Shown here: positions 61,801 through 64,000 of the stretch, in pieces
Position numbering within the stretch: the first letter of the stretch is position 1
Layout of the letters: each line of letters begins with the position of its first letter
Program-made: the position numbers and the translations under genes
The notes under the pieces: model-generated
What the model was told of the DNA's origin: nothing
Databases searched by the model: none
The model's input: only the letters and a program-made list of their open reading frames with translations
Origin: Cobetia marina
GTDB lineage: Bacteria; Pseudomonadota; Gammaproteobacteria; Pseudomonadales; Halomonadaceae
Length of the DNA stretch: 64,000 bases
Assembly: GCF_001720485.1 (NCBI RefSeq)
Contig: NZ_CP017114.1
Coordinates: 620,001 to 684,000 of the forward strand
Reading direction: 5' to 3'

Positions 61801-63053
61801 TCTTCTCCGATGGTGAACCTAACTTTGGTGATGGTGATGATGAAGCCCTGAATGTGCTTGTGGGTAATACCATCTTCCGTTCAGATGCAGGTATCTCGGA
61901 GAGTGAAGAGAATATCTGGACAGATTTTCTGGTTGAGAATGGCATCAAGTCATACGCGATAGGACTGGGAGGCAGTGTCGATGAAGACAACCTCAATCCA
62001 ATTGCCTACGATGGTTCAGCGGACGAAGATATCGATAGTACAGTCGTGACCAGCTTCGAGGATCTCGACGATACGCTTGCTGCCACGGTCCAATCACCCG
62101 TCAGTGGTCAGCTGGTATCAGGCAGTTCCGTAGATGGCAGTTTGTTGGGAGCGGATGGTGGTTATCTGCAGTCGGTCACTGTGGATGGCACTACCTACAG
62201 TTATGATCCGGATACCAATGCTGTTTCTGCCACTGGTACCGACAACAGCAGCTACGATGCAGGCAGCCTGGAGTTGACCATCTCGACGGATCTGGGTGGC
62301 AGCATGCTGTTCAATCTGGGGACCGGTGACTTCTCCTATACGCCGCCGGACAATGTCAGTGCGCGTTCCACGGACAGCTTCGATTACGTCACGGTCGACA
62401 ACGACGGGGATACCAACACTTCAAGTGTCAGTATCGACGTCGACAAGCTGTCGGTCCTGATCGGGACCTCTGGCAACGACACCCTGACAGGCGATGGCGA
62501 TGGCCCGTTCTATGCCGATTATCTGATTGGCCAGGGCGGCAATGACATCTTGAGTGGCGGTGCGGGCAGCGATCGTCTGGAAGGCGGTAGCGGCAACGAT
62601 ACGCTGAGAGGTGGTACCGGCAACGATATCCTGTCCGGTGGCGAGGGCGATGATCTTCTGGTGGGTGGCTCCGGCAACGACATCCTCACCGGTGGCGATG
62701 GGGCAGACACCTTCCAGTGGATGAGTGGTGATGACGTCAACAGCGAAGGCGGCATGGCGACGGATACCATCACCGACTTCAGTGTGGCGGATGGCGACGT
62801 CATCGATCTGTCGGATCTCCTTCAGTCCAATGGGGACGCCGATGCGCTCTCGAGCTTCCTGCACTTCGAGTCAGATGGGGACGGCGGTACCACCATCGAG
62901 ATCAGTGTGGACGGCTCTGGGGGCAGCAATGTCACCCAGGAGATCACTCTGCAGGATGTGGATCTGACATCGGGCGGTGATTCCGATGCCCAGATCATCC
63001 AGTCGCTGCTGGACAGCAACAGTCTCAAGACAAATACCAACGTTGACGGTTGA
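40845..63053 (+). CDS. Giant LapA-like RTX adhesin secreted by a type I system
   Basis: A 7,402-residue cell-surface adhesin in one uninterrupted frame. In order: an N-terminal retention-module-like domain (about 1-95, TEGTVLVVSATNESQRVVNG, DGSRLVVPQG); a LapG-type site PAAG at 98-101; an acidic linker; seven 92-residue Ig-like repeats (about 163-800); a divergent VCBS copy; forty-six 101-residue VCBS repeats (about 900-5545); further VCBS and cadherin-like repeats; a vWA domain with MIDAS Asp near residue 6885 (LDVSGSMN, YTNYDSAL, FFSDGEP); RTX nonapeptides (about 7207-7290); and a C-terminal type I signal. By family it mediates attachment and biofilm formation, remains anchored by its retention module and is released by a periplasmic protease. 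Very acidic, apparently with one cysteine. No signal peptide. The exporter gene follows. Confidence 0.95.
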   Translation: MVQVIRTEGTVLVVSATNESQRVVNGMTLEPTATLIAPQGAIIVLEDGSRLVVPQGAPIGIEVLLAESRDDAPVDPTVEALREAIARGEDPTAIQEAPAAGENAGSPGSSRSGFLDASGVGRDGRVERTSYEYEGGFTDPTYTEEDEDGLGLDPESTETDLALTVDAPALTSDTTPTIVGTTDAEDGSTVTLIITDSDGNEQTVTATVENGTYSVDAETPLSEGEYSVEATVTDPAGNTATSNDVGEIDASAPALTVDAPALTSDTTPTIVGTTDAEDGSTVTLIITDSDGNEQTVTATVENGTYSVDAETPLSEGEYSVEATVTDPAGNTATSNDVGEIDASAPALTVDAPALTSDTTPTIVGTTDAEDGSTVTLVITDSNGNEQTVTATVENGTYTVDAETPLSEGEYSVEATVTDPAGNTATSNDVGEIDLSAPALTVDAPALTSDTTPTIVGTTDAEDGSTVTLVITDSDGNEQTVTATVENGTYSVDAETPLSEGEYSVEATVTDPAGNTATSNDVGEIDLSAPALTVDAPALTSDTTPTIVGTTDAEDGSTVTLVITDSDGNEQTVTATVENGTYSVDAETPLSEGEYSVEATVTDPAGNTATSNDVGEIDLSAPALTVDAPALTSDTTPTIVGTTDAEDGSTVTLLITDSEGNEQTVTATVENGTYSVDAETPLSEGEYSVEATVTDPAGNTATSNDVGEIDLSAPALTVDAPALTSDTTPTIVGTTDAEDGSTVTLVITDSDGNEQTVTATVENGTYSVDAETPLSEGEYSVEATVTDPAGNTATSNDVGTLVGSDSGAVTEDGVTEASGTLVDVESTDVVAGSQSDDYGTFSINESGEWTYTLDNEAAAVQGLDAGDTVSQSFVVELTDGTTTTVNIVITGTDDLPVITADSGAVEEDTTLEASGTLTATDADNPDLAFVAATDDSSVYGSFEVAADGSWTYTLDNDATETQALAAGETVTETYTVTLSDDSTTTVDIVITGTDDLPVITADSGAVEEDGTLEATGTLTATDADNPDLAFVAATDDSSVYGSFEVAADGSWTYTLDNDAAETQALAAGETVTETYTVTLSDDSTTTVDIVITGVDDGAVISDDSGEVTEDTTLEASGTLTATDADNPDLAFVAATDDSSVYGSFEVAADGSWTYTLDNDAAETQALAAGETVTETYTVTLSDDSTTTVDIVITGVDDGAVISDDSGEVTEDTTLEASGTLTATDADNPDLAFVAATDDSSVYGSFEVAADGSWTYTLDNDATETQALAAGETVTETYTVTLSDDSTTTVNIVITGTDDLPVITADSGAVKEDGTLEASGTLTATDADNPDLAFVAATDDSSVYGSFEVAADGSWTYTLDNDAAETQALAAGETVTETYTVTLSDDSTTTVNIVITGVDDGAVISDDSGEVTEDTTLEASGTLTATDADNPDLAFVAATDDSSVYGSFEVAADGSWTYTLDNDATETQALAAGETVTETYTVTLSDDSTTTVDIVITGTDDLPVITADSGAVEEDGILEATGTLTATDADNPDLAFVAATDDSSVYGSFEVAADGSWTYTLDNDATETQALAAGETVTETYTVTLSDDSTTTVDIVITGVDDGAVISDDSGEVTEDTTLEASGTLTATDADNPDLAFVAATDDSSVYGSFEVAADGSWTYTLDNDATETQALAAGETVTETYTVTLSDDSTTTVDIVITGTDDLPVITADSGAVEEDGTLEATGTLTATDADNPDLAFVAATDDSSVYGSFEVAADGSWTYTLDNDAAETQALAAGETVTETYTVTLSDDSTTTVDIVITGTDDLPVITADSGAVEEDGTLEASGTLTATDADNPDLAFVAATDDSSVYGSFEVAADGSWTYTLDNDAAETQALAAGETVTETYTVTLSDDSTTTVDIVITGVDDGAVISDDSGEVTEDTTLEASGTLTATDADNPDLAFVAATDDSSVYGSFEVAADGSWTYTLDNDAAETQALAAGETVTETYTVTLSDDSTTTVDIVITGVDDGAVISDDSGEVTEDTTLEASGTLTATDADNPDLAFVAATDDSSVYGSFEVAADGSWTYTLDNDATETQALAAGETVTETYTVTLSDDSTTTVDIVITGTDDLPVITADSGAVEEDGILEATGTLTATDADNPDLAFVAATDDSSVYGSFEVAADGSWTYTLDNDAAETQALAAGETVTETYTVTLSDDSTTTVDIVITGTDDLPVITADSGAVEEDTTLEASGTLTATDADNPDLAFVAATDDSSVYGSFEVAADGSWTYTLDNDAAETQALAAGETVTETYTVTLSDDSTTTVDIVITGVDDGAVISDDSGEVTEDTTLEASGTLTATDADNPDLAFVAATDDSSVYGSFEVAADGSWTYTLDNDAAETQALAAGETVTETYTVTLSDDSTTTVNIVITGVDDGAVISDDSGEVTEDTTLEASGTLTATDADNPDLAFVAATDDSSVYGSFEVAADGSWTYTLDNDATETQALAAGETVTETYTVTLSDDSTTTVDIVITGVDDGAVISDDSGEVTEDTTLEASGTLTATDADNPDLAFVAATDDSSVYGSFEVAADGSWTYTLDNDAAETQALAAGETVTETYTVTLSDDSTTTVDIVITGVDDGAVISDDSGEVTEDTTLEASGTLTATDADNPDLAFVAATDDSSVYGSFEVAADGSWTYTLDNDAAETQALAAGETVTETYTVTLSDDSTTTVNIVITGVDDGAVISDDSGEVTEDTTLEASGTLTATDADNPDLAFVAATDDSSVYGSFEVAADGSWTYTLDNDATETQALAAGETVTETYTVTLSDDSTTTVDIVITGVDDGAVISDDSGEVTEDTTLEASGTLTATDADNPDLAFVAATDDSSVYGSFEVAADGSWTYTLDNDAAETQALAAGETVIETYTVTLSDDSTTTVDIVITGVDDGAVISDDSGEVTEDTTLEASGTLTATDADNPDLAFVAATDDSSVYGSFEVAADGSWTYTLDNDAAETQALAAGETVTETYTVTLSDDSTTTVDIVITGVDDGAVISDDSGEVTEDTTLEASGTLTATDADNPDLAFVAATDDSSVYGSFEVAADGSWTYTLDNDATETQALAAGETVTETYTVTLSDDSTTTVNIVITGVDDGAVISDDSGEVTEDTTLEASGTLTATDADNPDLAFVAATDDSSVYGSFEVAADGSWTYTLDNDATETQALAAGETVTETYTVTLSDDSTTTVDIVITGTDDLPVITADSGAVEEDTTLEASGTLTATDADNPDLAFVAATDDSSVYGSFEVAADGSWTYILDNDAAETQALAAGETVTETYTVTLSDDSTTTVDIVITGVDDGAVISDDSGEVTEDTTLEASGTLTATDADNPDLAFVAATDDSSVYGSFEVAADGSWTYTLDNDATETQALAAGETVTETYTVTLSDDSTTTVDIVITGTDDLPVITADSGAVKEDGTLEASGTLTATDADNPDLAFVAATDDSSVYGSFEVAADGSWTYILDNDAAETQALAAGETVTETYTVTLSDDSTTTVNIVITGVDDGAVISDDSGEVTEDTTLEASGTLTATDADNPDLAFVAATDDSSVYGSFEVAADGSWTYTLDNDAAETQALAAGETVTETYTVTLSDDSTTTVDIVITGTDDLPVITADSGAVEEDTTLEASGTLTATDADNPDLAFVAATDDSSVYGSFEVAADGSWTYILDNDAAETQALAAGETVTETYTVTLSDDSTTTVDIVITGVDDGAVISDDSGEVTEDTTLEASGTLTATDADNPDLAFVAATDDSSVYGSFEVAADGSWTYTLDNDATETQALAAGETVTETYTVTLSDDSTTTVDIVITGTDDLPVITADSGAVKEDGTLEASGTLTATDADNPDLAFVAATDDSSVYGSFEVAADGSWTYILDNDAAETQALAAGETVTETYTVTLSDDSTTTVDIVITGVDDGAVISDDSGEVTEDTTLEASGTLTATDADNPDLAFVAATDDSSVYGSFEVAADGSWTYTLDNDATETQALAAGETVTETYTVTLSDDSTTTVDIVITGTDDLPVITADSGAVKEDGTLEASGTLTATDADNPDLAFVAATDDSSVYGSFEVAADGSWTYILDNDAAETQALAAGETVTETYTVTLSDDSTTTVNIVITGVDDGAVISDDSGEVTEDTTLEASGTLTATDADNPDLAFVAATDDSSVYGSFEVAADGSWTYTLDNDAAETQALAAGETVTETYTVTLSDDSTTTVDIVITGTDDLPVITADSGAVEEDTTLEASGTLTATDADNPDLAFVAATDDSSVYGSFEVAADGSWTYILDNDAAETQALAAGETVTETYTVTLSDDSTTTVDIVITGVDDGAVISDDSGEVTEDTTLEASGTLTATDADNPDLAFVAATDDSSVYGSFEVAADGSWTYTLDNDATETQALAAGETVTETYTVTLSDDSTTTVDIVITGTDDLPVITADSGAVEEDTTLEASGTLTATDADNPDLAFVAATDDSSVYGSFEVAADGSWTYTLDNDATETQALAAGETVTETYTVTLSDDSTTTVDIVITGVDDGAVISDDSGEVTEDTTLEASGTLTATDADNPDLAFVAATDDSSVYGSFEVAADGSWTYTLDNDAAETQALAAGETVTETYTVTLSDDSTTTVDIVITGTDDLPVITADSGAVEEDTTLEASGTLTATDADNPDLAFVAATDDSSVYGSFEVAADGSWTYTLDNDAAETQALAAGETVTETYTVTLSDDSTTTVDIVITGVDDGAVISDDSGEVTEDTTLEASGTLTATDADNPDLAFVAATDDSSVYGSFEVAADGSWTYTLDNDATETQALAAGETVTETYTVTLSDDSTTTVDIVITGVDDGAVISDDSGEVTEDTTLEASGTLTATDADNPDLAFVAATDDSSVYGSFEVAADGSWTYILDNDAAETQALAAGETVTETYTVTLSDDSTTTVNIVITGVDDGAVISDDSGEVTEDTTLEASGTLTATDADNPDLAFVAATDDSSVYGSFEVAADGSWTYTLDNDAAETQALAAGETVTETYTVTLSDDSTTTVDIVITGTDDLPVITADSGAVEEDTTLEASGTLTATDADNPDLAFVAATDDSSVYGSFEVAADGSWTYTLDNDAAETQALAAGETVTETYTVTLSDDSTTTVDIVITGVDDGAVISDDSGEVTEDTTLEASGTLTATDADNPDLAFVAATDDSSVYGSFEVAADGSWTYTLDNDATETQALAAGETVTETYTVTLSDDSTTTVDIVITGVDDGAVISDDSGEVTEDTTLEASGTLTATDADNPDLAFVAATDDSSVYGSFEVAADGSWTYTLDNDATETQALAAGETVTETYTVTLSDDSTTTVDIVITGVDDGAVISDDSGEVTEDTTLEASGTLTATDADNPDLAFVAATDDSSVYGSFEVAADGSWTYTLDNDAAETQALAAGETVTETYTVTLSDDSTTTVNIVITGVDDGAVISDDSGEVTEDTTLEASGTLTATDADNPDLAFVAATDDSSVYGSFEVAADGSWTYTLDNESAAVQSLTPDDTISEQYTVTLTDGTTTTVDITITGATDAAPTITLADKEVTEATGATVTDTFQVEADAGIASVTINGTDITSASVDNPIVIPGATDDEGMLTITGYDSGTVSYTYVEDGTAADHTAGDNSVFDNFAVVVTDLAGQSTSDSLDVKILDTAPVANPDERTIEEDATDELTGNVIDGINDTADTLGADTPFMVCKLDDKGIADGGSATVTGDYGTLTLNSDGSYTYVLDTTKTQSLADGVQAEDVFTYVLEDSDGDTSTTTLTINITGSDDLPVLTADTGAVSEDDVLSATGALTATDVDGIAPTFVAATDDSSVYGSFEVAADGSWTYTLDNDSADVQGLIEGQTVTEQYIVSLSDGTSTTVDIIITGADDGEPTIDSLEDQSVIEGEGATVTDTFNVQADTGIATVTINGTDITGATADNPVAIPGTDGDEGTLTVTGYDADTGTVSYRYVEDGTAADHSGGDDSVVDSFTVVVTDVTGATATDSLDVTVLDTAPVANDDTYTIREDDTSPDGEPVISTNVITSVLGRGQDELGADAVTITKLDGILLADNGGSVTVDGSYGSLTLNTDGSFSYDLDDVRAQALGAGDLVKEEFEYTILDADGDSDTAVITINVQGLNDKPVAYDDGPILVEEDTPVSGNVLSNDVDADGDELSVFSFTVDGDTYDPGETADLGEVGTLLINADGTFTFTPGENYNGPVPDTTYVITDGTEFDEAILSFQDVTAVDDPVVISADDGAVAEDGVTQASGTLTATDVDSVAPTFVAATDDSSDYGSFTVNADGSWTYTLDNDTAAVQGLTSEDEIVEQYTVTLSDGSTTTVDIVITGTDDALPVINSLEDQSVTEATGSTVTDTFTVKAAAGIAAVTIAGVDITDANTSPVVISNPDGEGTLTVTGYDADTGVVSYSYVEDGTAADHSGGDDSVVDDFAVVVTDLAGQSTASSLDVTVLDTAPIANADTRSMNENRSAAVTGNVVDGSSATADTLGADAVTVTAVTSGSETVAVSDGAAAVITGAHGELTLEADGSYSYQSAREDLQFLAAGESVTDVYTYVIRDADGDTSSTTLTITINGRNDGPAISVNSGDSASASLTETDSALSTSGTLSVTDVDLSNSVTPSVTSVSSNGDTGALDNDDLLALLGVDTGAIIDDENTEGTLNWTFDSSAAGESFDYLSAGESLVLTYTVTVTDTAGATATQDVTITIQGTNDAPVVTATEGRVSEEGLEGGIADSDAADGFTDTTDATIVTGTVSVTDVDSDSVSLVLTAPATAITSGGSAVTWSGSGTQSMVATDAEGNEVATVTIDDSGTYTFTLSQAVDHSGDGEDVLSLDFGVLATDSEGASSTGTLTIGIEDDAPEQQEAQSFSSTLVDTNLTIILDVSGSMNATDGIDGETRLQSAIDSIKSLIEAYDDFGDVRINLVTFSSIGTAQNAWVTVGEAESILDNLQAGGYTNYDSALAAAIENYSEDGALEDAQSISYFFSDGEPNFGDGDDEALNVLVGNTIFRSDAGISESEENIWTDFLVENGIKSYAIGLGGSVDEDNLNPIAYDGSADEDIDSTVVTSFEDLDDTLAATVQSPVSGQLVSGSSVDGSLLGADGGYLQSVTVDGTTYSYDPDTNAVSATGTDNSSYDAGSLELTISTDLGGSMLFNLGTGDFSYTPPDNVSARSTDSFDYVTVDNDGDTNTSSVSIDVDKLSVLIGTSGNDTLTGDGDGPFYADYLIGQGGNDILSGGAGSDRLEGGSGNDTLRGGTGNDILSGGEGDDLLVGGSGNDILTGGDGADTFQWMSGDDVNSEGGMATDTITDFSVADGDVIDLSDLLQSNGDADALSSFLHFESDGDGGTTIEISVDGSGGSNVTQEITLQDVDLTSGGDSDAQIIQSLLDSNSLKTNTNVDG
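41331..43240 (+). repeat. Seven tandem 276-bp (92-residue) Ig-like repeats
   Basis: Units starting at 41331 and every 276 bp encode LTVDAPALTSDTTPTIVG ... DPAGNTATSNDVG. They differ by a few codons (LIITDSDG, LVITDSNG, LLITDSEG; linker EIDAS or EIDLS). They form a rigid spacer next to the retention module. Confidence 0.95.
43542..57479 (+). repeat. Forty-six tandem 303-bp (101-residue) VCBS repeats
   Basis: Units begin at 43542 and every 303 bp through 57177. Each encodes LTATDADNPDLAFVAATDDS, YGSFEVAADGSWTYTLDND and TVTETYTVTLSDDSTTTV. Two junction classes alternate irregularly: ITGVDDGAVISDDSGEVTED (29 units) and ITGTDDLPVITADSGAV(E/K)ED (17 units). Variation is confined to a few codons. 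The last unit diverges after its LDNESAAVQSL segment. A related but diverged copy precedes the array (about 43247-43541). Confidence 0.95.
57480..61450 (+). repeat. Diverged VCBS/cadherin-like repeat region of the adhesin
   Basis: Three larger related blocks begin near 57480, 58500 and 59880 (VTEATGATVTDTF, VIEGEGATVTDTF, VTEATGSTVTDTF). Each has YVEDGTAADH and a DTAPVAN/DTAPIAN motif and alternates with VCBS units. These copies are well diverged, unlike the array before them, and so appear older. Confidence 0.8.
62461..62718 (+). repeat. RTX calcium-binding nonapeptide repeats
   Basis: About seven GGxGxDxLx-type repeats (GTSGNDTLTG, GQGGNDILSG, GAGSDRLEG, GSGNDTLRG, GTGNDILSG, GEGDDLLVG, GSGNDILTG) followed by ADTFQW. 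They form a Ca2+-stabilised beta roll that folds outside the cell during type I secretion. Confidence 0.95.
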
Positions 63054-63063
63054 TGCAAAAGAT

Positions 63064-63096
63064 AAGGGAGATGGCTTAGGCCATCTCCCTTTTATT
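63064..63096 (+). terminator. Intrinsic terminator after the adhesin gene
   Basis: AAGGGAGATGG / CCATCTCCCTT form an 11-bp stem with a 6-base loop, followed by TTATT, 10 bases past the adhesin stop. It would uncouple most exporter transcription from the 22-kb adhesin message. Confidence 0.85.
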
Positions 63097-63150
63097 GCAT
63101 TAGACTTCACCGAATGAATGTCTGCGAAGTGCCCCACTAAGGAGGACAGG

Positions 63151-64000
63151 TTGAGCGATCAACCCACGCCATTGAGACCAGAGCCGGTCGGCGAAAGAGA
63201 GGGCGACCCTCTGCTGAATGCGCTGGTGTTCATGGCGCGTTACCACGGCAATCCCCGGTCAGCCGCCGTGCTGACAGACGGACTGCCGATGGAGGACGGG
63301 CGTTTGCCTCTGGCGCTTGTCAGCCGTGCAGCCGCGCGTGCCAATCTGAGCGCCAAACTGGTCAATCAACAGATCACCGCGATCAGCGATCTGTTGATGC
63401 CCTGCATTCTGATGTTGAATGAAGGGCGCGCTGTCGTGCTGCTGGAAGTGGATGCCAAGACAGAAAAGGCGCGAATCCATCAACCGGAAGCGGAAGGCGA
63501 TGCATGGATCGAACTGGAAACGCTGACGGCACGCCATGATGGACGAGTGGTCTACCTGAAGCAGGAACACCGTTTCGATGAGCGCGCCCCGGAAACGCTG
63601 GAACAGAGCGATGGCCACTGGTTCTGGTCGACGCTGAAGCTCTCGACGCCTATCTATCGTGACGTGATTCTGGCCTCTGTCCTGATCAATCTGTTTGCCG
63701 TGGCATCGCCACTGTTCGTGATGAATGCCTATGACAAGGTGGTGCCCAATCTGGCGTTCAACACCTTGTGGGTCATGGCGACGGGCATGGCGATCATCAT
63801 GGTATTCGATTTCGTGATGCGGCAGACGCGTGCCTATTTCATGGATACCGCCGGCAAGAAGTCCGAGGTGCTGCTGACTTCCAAGCTGTTTGCCAAGACC
63901 ATGAATCTGCGCATGGAGTCGCGCCCCGGCTCCGTGGGCGGCTATGTGAAGCATCTCCAGGAATTCGATTCCATTCGCGAGTTCTTCACGTCAGCGACGT
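63151..64000 (+). CDS. Type I secretion ABC transporter, LapB-like (3' partial)
   Basis: The open frame from a TTG at 63151, with AAGGAGG about five bases upstream, continues past the window end for at least 283 residues. The first roughly 130 residues are a C39-peptidase-like domain (DPLLNALVFMARYHGNPRSAAVL) in which the catalytic Cys of true C39 peptidases is absent, as in RTX exporters. The membrane domain begins with TPIYRDVILASVLINLFAVASPLFVMNAYDKVVPN, a signature of LapB-type permease/ATPases, and continues MDTAGKKSEVLLTSKLFAKTMNLRMESRPGSVG. The ATP-binding half lies beyond the window. It almost certainly exports the adhesin encoded upstream. Confidence 0.93.
   Translation, partial: MSDQPTPLRPEPVGEREGDPLLNALVFMARYHGNPRSAAVLTDGLPMEDGRLPLALVSRAAARANLSAKLVNQQITAISDLLMPCILMLNEGRAVVLLEVDAKTEKARIHQPEAEGDAWIELETLTARHDGRVVYLKQEHRFDERAPETLEQSDGHWFWSTLKLSTPIYRDVILASVLINLFAVASPLFVMNAYDKVVPNLAFNTLWVMATGMAIIMVFDFVMRQTRAYFMDTAGKKSEVLLTSKLFAKTMNLRMESRPGSVGGYVKHLQEFDSIREFFTSAT

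Overview
The window is GC-rich gammaproteobacterial chromosome. Gene content and order (isc-ndk-rlmN-pilW-rodZ-ispG-hisS-yfgM-bamB-der; queA-tgt-yajC-secD-secF), acidic proteins and the look of the housekeeping genes suggest a marine or halophilic member of the Halomonadaceae or relatives (Halomonas/Cobetia-like). That placement is inference from protein resemblance, not a computed match.

Layout. Bases 1-1741: the 3' part of hemF and aroE. Bases 1886-7231: a signalling block with an OmpR-type regulator, a small periplasmic molybdopterin-domain protein, a three-part hybrid histidine kinase (HisKA-HATPase-REC-HPt) and a REC-EAL c-di-GMP phosphodiesterase. Bases 7516-9458: an M48 lipoprotein protease and a DUF815 ATPase. 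Bases 9611-22530 (all minus strand): der, bamB, yfgM, hisS, ispG, rodZ, pilW, rlmN, ndk, iscA, iscS, iscR. The isc cluster is reduced: iscU, hscB, hscA and fdx are not there, IscS lacks the usual C-terminal tail, and an IscR-type operator and promoter lie at the 3' end of cysE. Bases 22673-25525: cysE, trmJ and a divergent suhB whose catalytic residues are substituted. Bases 25648-31297: secF, secD, yajC, tgt, queA (minus strand). Bases 31632-31717: tRNA-Leu(CAA) with a clear sigma70 promoter. Bases 31948-36527: a small zinc-ribbon protein, a roughly 700-base gene-free stretch, a LysE exporter, a PCu(A)C copper chaperone, an AidB-like acyl-CoA dehydrogenase and a YfcD-like NUDIX hydrolase. Bases 36628-40627: a moxR-DUF58-transglutaminase operon.

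The last third is dominated by one gene, 40845-63053, encoding a 7,402-residue type I secreted adhesin of the LapA/RTX class. It has an N-terminal retention module with a LapG-like di-alanine site (PAAG, residues 98-101), seven 92-residue Ig-like repeats, forty-six nearly identical 101-residue VCBS repeats (13.9 kb), more divergent repeats, a von Willebrand A domain with a MIDAS motif, RTX calcium-binding nonapeptides and a C-terminal secretion signal. A terminator and then the start of its probable exporter, a LapB-type ABC transporter with a C39-like domain (TTG start at 63151), follow and run off the window. A plausible but unproven reading is a biofilm adhesin secreted by its neighbour and held or released by c-di-GMP-controlled proteolysis. 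Higher-order periodicities of 606, 1,212 and 1,818 bp in the VCBS array show recent segmental duplication.
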